From the NCBI RefSeq assembly GCF_020497125.1, contig NC_059087.1, positions 13,549,925-13,613,924 on the forward strand: a stretch of DNA of 64,000 nt, in the 5' to 3' direction. Position numbers and translations under genes: made by a program. The notes under the pieces were generated by a model. The model searched no databases. It had not been told where the DNA came from and saw nothing but the letters and a program-made list of their open reading frames with translations. This DNA is from Mauremys mutica. Its lineage: Eukaryota; Chordata; Testudines; Geoemydidae. Below are positions 9,718-21,419 of the stretch, piece by piece (the first letter of the stretch is position 1; every line of letters begins with the position of its first letter).

Positions 9718-11016
9718 TAAATGAGGCCTGCTTGTTTTAGTGAGGAGGTGAATGAGGGTCGTGATAGAGGTATACACAATAGTGAACGGTAAATCAGGCA
9801 CTTCTGCTTACCCAAGAACGAAGGGGAAATCCGGTGGAATTAAGAGACAATAAATTTAAACTATGGAATTCACTGCTGCTAGAAGCTAAAGAGGCAAAGA
9901 ATTGAATAGGATTCTAATGAATGATTAGGAATGTATGTAAACTGTAAGAACATCTGCAGTTACACTCATTGGGTGGTAAGGCCCTCAGGACTTCAGCCAA
10001 TCACTGACTGCCTGGAGCTCAGAAGAAACTTCCATTTCCTCCCCCCTTCATCCTGCCCCCAGTCATGTTTTTGCATAATTGCCCATTAAGGGGGTTTTAC
10101 AATTTGCTCTGAACCAGCTCTCAGTTCTTAGAGACAGGATATCATCAATGTCTGCTATGCCACTATTTGCGCTGTTCAACCAGACTCTCCAGGATTTCAA
10201 AGTGCCGAACTGAAATTGGCATTTGCAGTATCAAAGTACAAATCTGGGTCCATCTGAGGATTGAGAGAACAGCCGCAGATCACTTTGACTTTTGTCCTGA
10301 ATGCCTTCAACTTCCCTTTCCGCCCACGCGTCACGTTCCTGGTTCCACATGCTGTGCATGCACCATCATCCAAAGACGACAACAGATGCACAAAATTACA
10401 GTACCATCTGGTTCCATGTTTACTGAACAGTTGCTGACAGTGTATCTCCAGGGGTGACAGGCTGTCTAAGAGAATCCTGCCAGTGCCTCCTCAGCTGTAC
10501 AGAGTCCTTTTCTGCCTGGTCTCCTGGGGGTTTCTTTGCCTTTGAGGTGGAAAGGTCCCCGACTGAGCCACTGTGATGCAATGCTTCTTCGGCAATCGTT
10601 TGTCCAGAACTGACTCAACTGATCTCCTAGGGGAGAAGAAAGGCATCTCCTACTGAGATGATAAACAGAAACCAGGAGAGTTTACGGCATCTCCATTGAA
10701 ACATGTCACTACCAGGTGGAAGGAGGGAGGGCATCCAAAGAGGGAATGAACAAAAGCATTTGAAGATGCCTGTGCCGCTGAGGCAGCACAAAGCAGAAGA
10801 TGATGTTCACACCGCGGGGCACTCTGTCTGCAGACGTCTTTTTCTTTCTCACTCCTGCACACAGTTGCTGGCTCCAACAAGGCAGCAAGGAAGAAAGGGA
10901 GGTAGGAGAGGAGAACTAGAACAAAAAACCAAGAGAGAAATCCTCCTCATGGTTTGTTTCTGGCATATATTTGTCACGTGTGTGTTTCTTCTGGCGAAGC
11001 AAGGGCAGATTTAAAG

Positions 11017-11180
11017 GGCCAGATCCTTGGCTGGTAGAAATCTGTATAGCTCCATTGGCATCAATTAGCCAGGTCCTCAGCTGGTGTAAATCTCCATAGC
11101 TTCAGTGACGTCAATAGGCAGATCTGGGGTAAACTGGCATAACTCCATTGATTTCAATTTACCTTAGCTCAGGATCTGAC
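11017..11180. repeat. Cluster of palindromic repeat units
   Basis: Two to three head-to-tail decayed copies of the unit also seen at 6511-6592: CAGATCCTTGGCTGGTAG, then CCTCAGCTGGTGTAAATC, and a half copy ending TAGCTCAGGATCTGAC. Confidence 0.5.
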
Positions 11181-13842
11181 TCAAAAGCTATAGATTGGAC
11201 CGAGGTAATTAATTATCACCTCTTGTTGGGCGGTTCCCAATTCTGAGGCAACAACTTGTCAGAACCGCATACAGAATGCCACCATACAGTCATGTGAAAC
11301 CTGAAGTAACACCACATAGGAGGCAGGTTTCTGTGCAGTCCCTCCAACTGGTGCAGTTCAAATGCAGAGTGCATCGTCAGTTACCCAGCGTTCCTGTGGA
11401 CTTTAATGGAATTGCAGAGTTTCAGGACTTCTGAAAATCAGACCACTTCGATTTAGGACCCTCACTTTAGGCAGCCCAAGTTTTAAACTTTGGCCCACCT
11501 ATATAGTGTGTACAGAATGTTGCCAGAGGCATCCAGCGTGCGGAGAGCATTTCACAGCTGGAATCAAAACCACCAAGCATCAGAAAAAGCAGAATCCCTT
11601 CACTCACATGAATGGGGACTTACCACGATCTCTATGAATTGAGGGAGGTCAGGAAGGTCCATCTTAACCTTGGTTTTCATGCTTACATTTCAATCTGCCA
11701 GGCTTGGGCTGGTCTTACATCAGGCTCTCTCACCATAAATGAAATCATTTCACTCTCTACGCTAATTACCGTTCTTGCCCAGGATGGCCTGGGGATAGTC
11801 AGAGTCAGTGCGGCGCTTCTGCAGGCAGACCTGGCCACGGTGAGATGATAACATGAGCTTCGTGGGCAAATGGGAGCCATTGTATTCAGAATTCACTGCT
11901 ACCTAAATTGCTACGTTTCCGCTGCTCCCGACGGCCTCTTGGAAATCATCTTATTCCTGACTTTGAATTCAGATTGAAAACTGGCTTCTTGCAGCCACGC
12001 ACCTGCTGAGCGCATCAATAGGGAAAGAGAGCTGCTAAATAATACAAAGTGGTGGGGTTTCTCCAGTTATGTCAAATTAGCACCGAGTGCTTTTAACTTT
12101 TGATGCATTCCTATTAACAAAGCAATTATGCCAACCATATTTCTTCTGAAAACGGTGAAAATCTGGCATATTCCAGTGCAAGCCTAATTTGAGATGCAAA
12201 GAACATCTTTATTTAATTACATGTGTTTCCATAAATGTACAACAGCCACACCGTTTGAATACTAGATTTGTAATGATCTTAAAAGAATTTGTAATTACTG
12301 CCTTTCCTAACAGTTGAATGTATTATTCAGACATAGATTTCAGTCATATAGAGCAAATAGGCAAAATGCAGCAGAAGAATAAGTATGTGATATAAATCCT
12401 TATAATTGTAATTAAAAAATCCCCACGCTGCAGATGTTTAAGTGTTGGAGTTTTGCCTCCTGCATTATTAGGCTAAGATCCAATTTCCATAAAATTTTGA
12501 AAGTTGGTGTGTCAGTCTGCCCGCTCTGCAGAAATGTTGTTGAATGTCTTGAATACAAATCTGAAGAAACGTCTTGGACCTTGCTCATTTCCCAGGGGGA
12601 TCCCTGCTATGCTGAAATGGATATGCATAACCTCACAACAATAGCTTCTTGGGAATGGGGTTACTAGAGAGGAGACTGAGGGGAGATAGGGTAGGTAATC
12701 AGCCTGCTTCCTCCAGCTCAGAACTCACGCTATAGAGATCCCAGGGGCACATGCATTCATGGAATGTGCTGCAAAACCACAGAAATTCAGGTGGAGAGTT
12801 CCAAACGTGCCTAAGGGAATTAAGTACCTAACTCCCATTGAATGGGATTTGGTAATGTAACTGCCTGATTCACCTTTGAATATCCCAGCCTTAAACATGT
12901 TCCCCTTCCAGCAAACATTGGTTGGGATGGGAAGGGAAGATCAATGTGATTTCTTGCTGAGCCCCAGTTCCTAGGGCTGATGTAGGTGGGTGCAGCTTCG
13001 CTGAGGTCGCTGGAGCTGTGCCCTTTTACACCAGCAGAGAATTTGTCTCGTCGTAACATTTTGGGTGAGAAGGCGGCCGCCTTCTTAATACACCTTGGAA
13101 TGGTGCACAATATACATCAGTTGTGCCTCCTTTTCAGCTCTTCCTTTCTTCCTCTGTATTTTTTCTTTATTCCTCTCACTCCTCCATTCCTACCCCTTTA
13201 TAAAAGCAACTGGATTTCAGATCACCTCTTCCTAGTACACAATGCGGGTTGGTTGAAGAGGGATGTGCAAAATATTCAAACACTTGGAGGTCAGAGTCAT
13301 GGCAGAGCAGCAGACAGTCATAGTCACTGTTTGCTAAAGCAATTGGCGGTGTGGGGAGAGGGAAAAGCGCCAGATACTTCTGTCTCTTCAGAGACTCTCA
13401 CTTGTTGGGCTAGTCTGTGGTCTGATCTAGCCTGGTTTTAGCTGCCTTAGTTCTCTTTGGTCTCAGGTGCTCAGTTGCTGGGTGGTACTGATGCTGAGGC
13501 AGCATATTCGGCCCTGGAGGGAAGGAGAGGAAATATCTCCTGTCTCCCTGCAGAATGTTCTCTGGAGCAGCACGGATGCTCTTAGCAGTAAAAGATTCAT
13601 TTATCAGACAGAAGGACGGTGACTGTAATGCAGAGTCTGGAAGTGGATTTTTCTTTATGGCTCAGTGTCGGGGATATGGGAGCCACCCAAGGGATGGGGA
13701 ATAAAAGAAAGCAAGTCGTTTCATAGTTCCCACCTTATGTACTTTGTTTTCTACTATCTCCTGACTCCAACCCACAGCTTTTTCCTCCTACCAAAGGGGT
13801 GTTATGGTGTGGTTCATTAATGTTCAATCTGTATTCATCTAG

Positions 13843-13995
13843 GCAAGTACTTCTGGAGACTGACTCGCAATAAACACTTGGTCTCCCTCCAGCCAGCTCA
13901 GATCCACCGTTTCTGGAGGGGTCTTCCCCTCAACATGGACAGTGTGGACGCGGTGTACGAGAGAACCAATGACCACAAGATCGTGTTCTTCAAAG
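13843..13995 (+). CDS. MMP17: MMP17 exon: hemopexin repeat
   Basis: This 153-bp exon encodes GKYFWRLTRNKHLVSLQPAQ and then the stretch ending DAVYERTNDHKIVFFKG. It covers the first hemopexin blade after the Cys and the start of the second. The acceptor is TTCATCTAG (13834-13842) and the donor GTAAAA, phase 1 at both ends. Phase and sequence both join cleanly to 8941 and 16724. Aromatic FW/FF positions and the DAVYE calcium-type motif typical of hemopexin repeats are intact. Confidence 0.95.
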
Positions 13996-14178
13996 GTAAA
14001 AGCAAAAACATTGTTAAAGGGACCACGCATCTCTTGCTAGTATCTGTGGCTTTAGTATCTAGTAGCTTTAAACTCCCACGAGTCCTGCAGGCAAGGAGGA
14101 ACTTGGTGTCTTTCAATGGAATTTGCCATGCTGGACAAATAAGCCTCAGTGTGGCAGATGAAATGTGAGGGCCTCAAG

Positions 14179-14480
14179 CAGGGGCGGCTCCAGGCACCAG
14201 CGCAGCAAGCACGTGCCTGGGGCGGCAAGCCACGGGGAGTGGTGTGCCAGTCGCTGTGAGAGTGGCAGTGAGGCAGCCTTCTGCGGCATGCCTGTGGGAG
14301 GTCTGCCGGTCCCGCGGTTTTGGCGGTAATTCAGCGGTGGTACGCAAAGGCGCGGGATCAGCAGATCACCCGCAGAAACGCCACCGAATCCGCGTGACCA
14401 GCAGACCTCCTGCAGAAACGCCGCCGGAGGCTGGCTGACTGCCATGCTTGGGGCAGCAAAGAACATAGAGCTGCCCCCGG
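14179..14480. repeat. GC-rich hAT-like dispersed repeat
   Basis: It begins CAGGGGCGGCTCCAGGC and ends near AGAGCTGCCCCC, a weak inverted match. The interior is GC-rich with repeated GCAGAAACGCC motifs, unlike the A/T-rich intron around it. I recognise it as a dispersed reptile repeat but not by family name. The ends are approximate. Confidence 0.55.
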
Positions 14481-14699
14481 TCCCAAGTATGTCTGCTGAG
14501 GTGTTCCACTGAGCTCCTGGGTCATAAGCTGCCATGAACCCACCATTACAAGGCTAATACATATTAGGCTGCTATTAGAGCCACTCAAAAAGCAACAATT
14601 ATGTTTGGTTTTAAAAAAAAATGAAAAAAATTCACTTTCTCAAATAGGACCAGCTGGAGTAGCAAACTGCTTTTTTTTTCTTAAACAAGTGCTACAATT

Positions 14700-15125
14700 C
14701 TTAGAATCATAGAATATTGGGATTGAAAGATCTCAGGAGGTCATCTAGTCCAACCCCTTGCTCAAAGCAGGACCAATCCCCAACTAAATCATCCCAGCCA
14801 GGGCTTTGTCAAGCCTGACCTTAAAAACCTCTAAGGAAGGAGATTCCACCACCTCCCTAGGTAACCCATTCCAGTGCTTCACCACCCTCCTAGTGAAAAA
14901 GTTTTTCCTAATATCCAACCTAAACCTCCCTGACTGCAACTTGAGACCATTACTCCTTGTTCTGTCATCTGCCACCACTGAGAACAGTCTAGATCCATCC
15001 TCTTTGGAACCCCCTTTCAGGTAATTGAAAGCAGCTATCAAATCCCCCCTCATTCTTCTCTTCTGCTGACTAAATAATCCCAGTTCCCTCAGCCTCTCCT
15101 CATAAGTCATGTGCTCCAGCCCCCG
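14700..15125 (-). mobile_element. CR1 LINE, 3' end
   Basis: On the - strand this holds the C-terminal part of CR1 ORF2 (114 codons open, 14784-15128, with [12 protein letters not shown] and [13 protein letters not shown]), then the short CR1 3' UTR ending in an ATTCTATGATTCTAAG-type terminus. The element is 5'-truncated, as usual for CR1. The open frame suggests a comparatively recent copy. Confidence 0.9.
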
Positions 15126-16723
15126 CATATTCTTTTTCTTTCCCTTTATACTTAATTGAATGAAGATGGATTTTTAATTCTTCTGTCCTAACAGAGCCTA
15201 CCCTGAGCATCTTGCATGTGAAACATTCAGTGTTGTTGGAGGCACTTGGAGGAATTTGCTGGCTGTGTGCATCAGGTTATAGTAGCTAAACTGTAGAAGG
15301 GCCCTACGAGTAGTGTTAGCTTAGGGGAGAGCTCCTTCAGCTCAAAGAGTTTTGGAGTTGAAGAGCCAGGATTCTAGCCCTGGTCCCCAGTTGTGTGTGA
15401 TTTAGCTGAGAACTGTTGTCTGCAGTGCACCGATTCATTACAGTAAACGATGTTCCACCTTAGTGACTAGGTATTAGGTTCGGTTCACACTTCTGAAGTG
15501 TCCTTCATGGAAGAACTAAATGTACCTCAGACCCGTTCATTCCAGGTATTATGCCTGCTGCCAGTAGTTGCTCTGTTAGTTTGAATTTAACTAATTAGCA
15601 GTTTCCCACACTCAAAACTGTGGCTGTGTCTCCATTGTGTAATTACTGCACCCAGCACTGAAACTGGGTCTGTGGTGCTTTTTAGGGAGCTGGTCTACTG
15701 GATAACTCGAAAAGGAGCAACTGTGCTAAGCTTCTCTCAGTTGGAAATTGCTTTTTGCGTCTCTAATGTCCCACTTTGCGTGTGGTAAATTATTGATTTC
15801 GGAAGTGCTGAATCATAGAAGTGAGGCTGCAGAAATGGATTATCCTCCGTAATGGATCCCACACACACTTCTGCACCCATTAAAGCTTTTAAGGCCTCCC
15901 ACATACTGCCGAAGCATTATTTTCTCAGATGGAGAAATCCAAAATGGCCGCCATGGACTCCACAAGGACCCTGCCAAACCACACAGCTATTGAAAGAACA
16001 ATATCAGAGAGGCAAACAATCCATAGGTCCAATTATAGATCCTGGGCCAGATTCACTCCTTTGAGCGCAGGGCTTGCAGTTTGTACCCTCTGTGCACATA
16101 GGAGCAGCTGCACTAGAGCATGGTCTGTATGGATTCCCCTGTGGGAGAGCAGCCAAATACTATGGTAATGGAGGCCGTATAAGTACCCAAGATAGATAGA
16201 TCTCTCGAGACGCCATGTGCCCTTCCTACCACATGTGCAGGTCTTTCAAATCCAACTGAATGAATGCACAGAAACTTGGGGGCGTCGCCTACAAAGTGGT
16301 GCGTACGTGCGTTAGTGTTAAAAGTTGAATTACAGACAGAACTTCTCCATTGGCCCTCGAAAGCTCTGTGTGGCTTTTTATTTCTAACAGTTATTGTATG
16401 GAAATCAAAGGGGATGACGGGGTGGGAAATTAAATGGCATAACCGCAGATGACTAGCCTCAGACTATACAGCAGAATCAACATGTCTGTGTCCTGGGACC
16501 TAATGCCCCCAGCCGCAAAATAGCAAAGGCTGGCTGTATCCAAGTGGCAGTTTGACACAAACAGCATTTTCCACAAGAAGCAGATTCCTCAGCAGGTTGT
16601 TGTTTTTGTAGTTCCCTTTCTGGAGTGCCGTGAAATCGAATCTAGGGATTGTCACAGCAGCAGATCATGGAGTGTCACCTGAAGCAGAATTGATATTTCT
16701 ACCTGCCTATTTCCTCTCCGCAG

Positions 16724-16981
16724 GAGACAGATACTGGGTGTTCAAAGACAATAACGTGGAGGAAGGATACCCTCGGCCAATTTCGGATTTTGGCTTGCCG
16801 CCGGGAGGCATCGACGCTGCTTTTTCCTGGGCCCACAATGACAAGACTTATTTCTTTAAGGACAGTCTCTACTGGCGCTATGACGACCATGAGCGGAGGA
16901 TGGATCCCGGCTATCCTTCCGAGACCACTTTGTGGAAGGGCATTCCAAGCACGTTAGATGACGCAATGAGATGGTCAGATG
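16724..16981 (+). CDS. MMP17: MMP17 exon: central hemopexin repeats
   Basis: This 258-bp exon encodes GDRYWVFKDNNVEEGYPRP, then GGIDAAFSWAHNDKTYFF, then YWRYDDHERRMDPGYP and TLDDAMRWSDG. It contains the rest of the second blade and the third blade. The acceptor is TTTCCTCTCCGCAG and the donor GTGAGT; both junctions are phase 1. These motifs closely resemble MT4-MMP, more than other membrane-type MMPs, as I know the families. Confidence 0.96.
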
Positions 16982-18280
16982 GTGAGTCAGTGCTAGCTTA
17001 GCAGAGTTCGGTTTTGGGTTTTTTTTAACCTAAGGCCTTGTCTTTACTTTAAAATGTTGTGGCTTTAACTAGACCAGCATAGTTAAATTGGAGACGAAAC
17101 AAAGGCATTAGTGCAGACACAGTTATACTAGCTTATGCCCATGTAGCGTATTCTGTTTCAGTGTAGCAAAATAAGCGATAGCAATATAAAGTGTCTTATT
17201 CCAGTGTAGCTGCATCTACAATAGGGCTTTTACCAGCATAACTATTCTGGCAAACAAAAATCCCCTTACCAACATAATTATGTCAGTAAAACTTTTAAAG
17301 AGTAGACTGGACCTAACACGCTATTCCAGCAGTATTGCACCATTATCACTGGAGTTCTCATGAGACCTTGTGAGTACAGCTGTGAAATCTCACCATGATG
17401 CAGTTTTACTCAACGGGAGACAGAGATGTTATCAGAGGAATCTTGTGGTCAGTCTTGCAAGTTGTTGCTCAGTAACTGGACAAGGAAGACCTTGGGTGGG
17501 AGACCTCAGAGGTAAAACCCCAGTAAGATATGTTGAGGATACTCTGCTCTCTGTCAAAACTGTGCTGTATGCATACATTAGTATCAATACCAACCAACGC
17601 GCCACATGATATTAAAGGACATGGGGCTTTGGACATAACAATAAATTCCTGATCACTTTGGTCATCTCAGGGCATTTTTGCAAAAGTGGAGCATGTGTTC
17701 CAGCATCCTAGACAAATTCCAGGGAAGGTAACTCTGTTCTGCTACCCCCATTCCCTGGTGCTTTGATAGGATAGGAAATTCTTCGCATTTTTTGCACTGC
17801 CAGTCTGGGGTATGTCTAGACTCCGAGCTGAGGGTCTCCAGGAGGCACATCAACATATAGGCCCTTCTGTCAAGTTAGACATGTGAGGCTTTGCCCATCT
17901 TCCTCCCCCACCATAACTGGGCCTTTGGCACCATGGCTGGTGAGTCGTGCGTGTGGCAGACCCCCCCCGACTTGGCCACTGTAGTAGCATAGGCTAAAAG
18001 CCAGCCCTGTAAACAAACAGGTGGCACCGTGTCCCAGCCTACTGTGCTGTCGTGAACAGATGCAAGTGGACAAAAACTCCATTACTCCTGGTGGAGTTGT
18101 GCCTGCTCCCATCAGCTCAGTAACAGGACGTGTGTCACTGCTCTATGTGTAAAGCATGTCTAATAAGTAGCTGTTACTGCTGTGTCCAGCTGGGTGTGCT
18201 GCCATGGAGACTAGTGACAGAGAGCCCCTCCCAGAGCTCATGCCTGCTAACCCTGCATGTCTTTCCCCCCCCCCCCCCAG
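16982..18280 (+). other. MMP17: MMP17 last intron
   Basis: The intron is 1.3 kb, donor GTGAGT. It contains a hAT-like MITE at 17033-17314. The acceptor is unusual: a run of 14 C (18265-18278) directly before AG. The remaining sequence (17315-18264) shows no gene. Confidence 0.8.
17033..17314. mobile_element. hAT-like MITE
   Basis: The left end is AAGGCCTTGTCTTTACTTTA, and the right end CTTTTAAAGAGTAGACTGG is its approximate inverse. It is about 280 bp without coding capacity and has diverged. It is in the same broad class as 9458-9717 and 60011-60298. Confidence 0.6.
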
Positions 18281-18612
18281 GTGCAACCTATTTCTTCAGG
18301 GGCAAGGAGTACTGGAAAGTGTTGGACAATGACCTGGAAGCAGAACCTGGTTACCCTCAGTCCATCGCCAGAGACTGGCTGGTGTGTGGGGACATGCAGT
18401 CTGATTCTCCAGACTCGGCAGGGAGCAGCAGGACTGGGGCGCGCTCCAAGCAAGGGCAGCACGACGAGAGCCGTTCGGAAAACGGCTACGAGGTCTGCTC
18501 ATGCACCTCCTCCTCCTCAGACTCCCTCTCGGCCCGCCTGGCGCTCAGACTCTCAGCAAGCCTTGTGCTAGCAAGCGTGTGGACAGCAGCAGTGGCTTGC
18601 GCAGCCCTATGA
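18281..18612 (+). CDS. MMP17: MMP17 last exon: hemopexin end and GPI signal
   Basis: The exon starts GATYFFRGKEYWKVLDND and continues PGYPQSIARDWLVCGD, giving the fourth blade with the closing Cys. A Ser/Gly-rich stem follows (QHDESRSENGYEVCSC, then a Ser run). The C terminus is hydrophobic (ASLVLASVWTAAVACAAL) and ends at TGA (18610-18612). A C-terminal hydrophobic tail without a cytoplasmic segment is the GPI-attachment signal expected of MT4-MMP. The attachment residue is probably one of the Ser/Asp in the linker before it (inference). The exon is entered in phase 1 after C14-AG. Confidence 0.96.
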
Positions 18613-19750
18613 CATCCAGTAACATGGACGAGAAGACGTTGCGGTGCTTCAGGGACTGGTGGTGGATAGAATCACACCATGCTACACTGTTACAGCTGGA
18701 ACAAACATGCCTAGGAACATGGCAGCGAAGGTTTCAAGTTCTCCATGAGAAGTGAACTGGGTTTATTTTTATTTTTTAGTTAAAGATCTAATAATGGACT
18801 GTGGGTTCTGCACCTTCTTATTCCCCCAGCCAGCTAAAGAATAAAGACGTTGCTGAATATTAGTTACAGAGGTTCCATAGAGATGTAACGCTCAGGTGGA
18901 GAAGGCCTGGATACATTGAAAGGCGACTCTGGTTTCATGACAACAGACCAGATAGTGGTGAAACCCCATTGTTATTCCAGGAACAAAAGCAGCCCTGGTG
19001 TAAGGCTATGGGAAAGATGAAACAGCTGTGCTGACATTCAGTAATGTAACATGCATCTTGAATGGATGTATGAGATAGAATGGCATCCTGACTGCACTGG
19101 CCTTGACTGCAAAGTGGTACATTTCACAAACAAATCTACGCTGCCAGCTGATGTCAAGCTAACTCATGCCAGTCTCTATAGATCAGAAACATATTTGCCT
19201 TTATAAAGGATGTGAAGGTCACCTTTGATTCCAGATGTTTAAATGTAAGGGCTTCTCGGTTAAATCTTGGCCATACAAACATAGATACCATGGTCAGCAG
19301 ACGGTATCGATCCCCCCTATCTTGACTGCTCGAGCTAGAGTAGCTCTTTCAGCTCTGAGCAAGTAGCAGGCTGTTATAAGCACCGAGTGCTGTCGTTCGG
19401 CTGAGATGCGGTTACACACACGAAGCCACTGTAATCCACATGCATCTAACTTTTCTGCTCCCGTAAATTCTATTCTAGATGTATTTCATGATCGATGGCT
19501 GTATACAAAAATCACATTCGTGTAAGGCTTCCTTTGAAGGATCTGTGAGGGACTAAACTTCGAATTGTGGATACACGCGCTAGTTTTAAATGTATTTTCA
19601 AATAGCAGGTTCTGCTTTTTGGATGGCTTCTTATATCAGCCAGACGCCGTTATGATACCATCGGTTGTGAATCAATTATTCTATATGCCACTGTCACTGT
19701 TTAATATGGCACCATGAAATACACTAAGGGAGAAGGAAGGGGATTAATTG
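18613..19750 (+). other. MMP17: MMP17 3' UTR and immediate downstream
   Basis: Non-coding sequence after the stop. A canonical AATAAA lies at 18840-18845, about 230 bp after the stop. Sequence to about 19,700 is A/T-rich and repeat-poor, so a longer 3' UTR is possible. No further gene seen. Confidence 0.55.
18840..18845 (+). promoter_or_regulatory. MMP17: Candidate polyadenylation signal of MMP17
   Basis: First canonical AATAAA after the stop codon, about 230 bp downstream. Whether it is the one used cannot be told from sequence alone. Confidence 0.55.
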
Positions 19751-21419
19751 TTTTAAAGCGGGGATCTTGCTCTGTAAAAATGACATGACAAAATTCCATG
19801 TTTGTCTCTCTTTCACTTACAGATCCAGTTTGCTCGGTTCACAGGTAAAAAGATGGTTTTCTAACCGTCCCCAAACTCTACATGGGACCAGAGAGTCAAG
19901 CTGGGTTCTCTCTGGCTCGTGGACCAACATCTGTCCCCCTGGCTCAGAGGAAGTGTACATATGTGGGGCTCCTATGGTTGGTTGAAATGGTTTAAATTTC
20001 ACACGTTCCATCAAAAATGTTATTGGAATTTTGAGCCAAAAAAGAGTGAAAGATGTTCAGTGAAATCGTCACAAAACTTCTCTCCCCTCTTTTCCACCCC
20101 CCACATACTTTAGACAAACTTTAGAGCTAGCTGAAATGTCTAATATGTGGATGCTTGATTAAGTTTATAAGAACTTGAAGACTGGATGAAATTTCAGAAT
20201 TCGAAAATAATGATGAAAAGCTTTTCACCATTTTTCTTTCAGTTTCTTTTACCTGTTCTAGTTGCACCTTATCTCCTTGTTGAGATCACGGTTCTCCTTT
20301 GAGTGAGTGTGTACTTTGTACATTGCAGTGATAGTGTGTGCACCCAGTGTACTTGAGTTGGGAGGCACGTGTGCTTGTGTACATGCACACATGCCATCAG
20401 TGGAATGTATATGTACACGACACATCTTGAAGGACAACAGTTACTGTACAGGTAAATAACCCCTTCTTCCTGGTGGTGATATGTGAGTGAGAAGGAGCCA
20501 GCTTGACTCTCAGATCCAAGGAGAACTTGAAGGGCCACTAGATTTTAAAAAATCCTTTAAACTGTAAACTGAGCAACTTTGGTGTTGAATTACACTGCCT
20601 GGAAGCCCCCCCCCCCCCCAAATTGTGATCAACTATTTCACTGGGGGAAAGTGGGGGTTGCGACCCAAAACAATGTGTTAAAAATTAGAAATTTTCCACT
20701 GGCCTTAAGTCTGGAGCCAGTGAAAGACAGTCACTATGGAACCCCGCAATGTCAATTTTCAGAGTAAAACACTTTTAAGGGAGCCATTTTCAAAAGGGTC
20801 AAGCCCTGGCCTACCTCTGTTCCCACGGCGATCAACATTGAAAATTGCTCTTGAAAATCCACTTAAGAGCCTCTTCCATGATATTTCCTGGAAGAGACTC
20901 TTTATTGAAAAAACCCAAAAAGCAGCACTAGTTTCCTCTAACTTCCAGATGAATTTAAATGATGAAACATCTCTTCCAAAGTCTTTTGGTCATTGGCCTT
21001 TCTCTCTCCCCCTTCCCATGTGGATAACGCTGACAAGTAATTCTTCTCTTCATACCAGCCACTATGGTGGCACTGAACGGGCTGGTGTCTTTTGGTGGCC
21101 TAACGGGAAGCTGGATAAGGAATCTAAGGGGTGACTCTCACACACTTGGTGCCATTTTGGGGTGAGTGAGTGTGGTGTTAAATGGGTTATATTAACTCTT
21201 TCAGGGCTTCAGGGAATGGTGTGGCTTGCGGGGAGCAATGTCCACACAGCTACACCAGATTGTTTAGTTCTTGGTGGTTTTACTGTGGTAAGTCCCTCAT
21301 CTAAGGCTCTTCAGCAGAGTAGGCAGTCACAGGATAAGAGGGAAGGTCCTCTCACGGATCGGTAACTGATTCAAAGGTAGGAAACAAACGGTAGGACTAA
21401 ATGGTCGGTTTTCACAGAG
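19751..21419. other. Intergenic, no gene
   Basis: No coding exon is recognised. The segment at about 20260-20540, with CTTGAAGGACAACAGTTAC and GTAAATAACC-type motifs, resembles a dispersed reptile repeat I cannot name. A C run lies near 20607. Confidence 0.5.

Larger units (their letters stand above)
8942..13842 (+). other. MMP17: MMP17 intron
   Basis: The intron is 4.9 kb, donor GTAAGC, acceptor TTCATCTAG. It holds a hAT-like MITE (9458-9717), a palindromic repeat cluster (11017-11180) and an A/T-rich stretch at about 12000-12420 that reads as single-copy sequence. No additional exon is seen. Confidence 0.75.
13996..16723 (+). other. MMP17: MMP17 intron
   Basis: The intron is 2.7 kb, donor GTAAAA, acceptor TTTCCTCTCCGCAG. 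It carries a GC-rich hAT-like repeat (14179-14480) and the 3' end of a CR1 LINE (14700-15125). The rest (15130-16723) has no gene or recognised repeat. Confidence 0.75.

Noticed and set aside
15852..16168. Frames starting at or near an AAAATGGCCGCCATGG segment in an MMP17 intron
   Set aside because: The good start context is notable, but the peptide resembles no family and the region is intronic; probably a decayed repeat.
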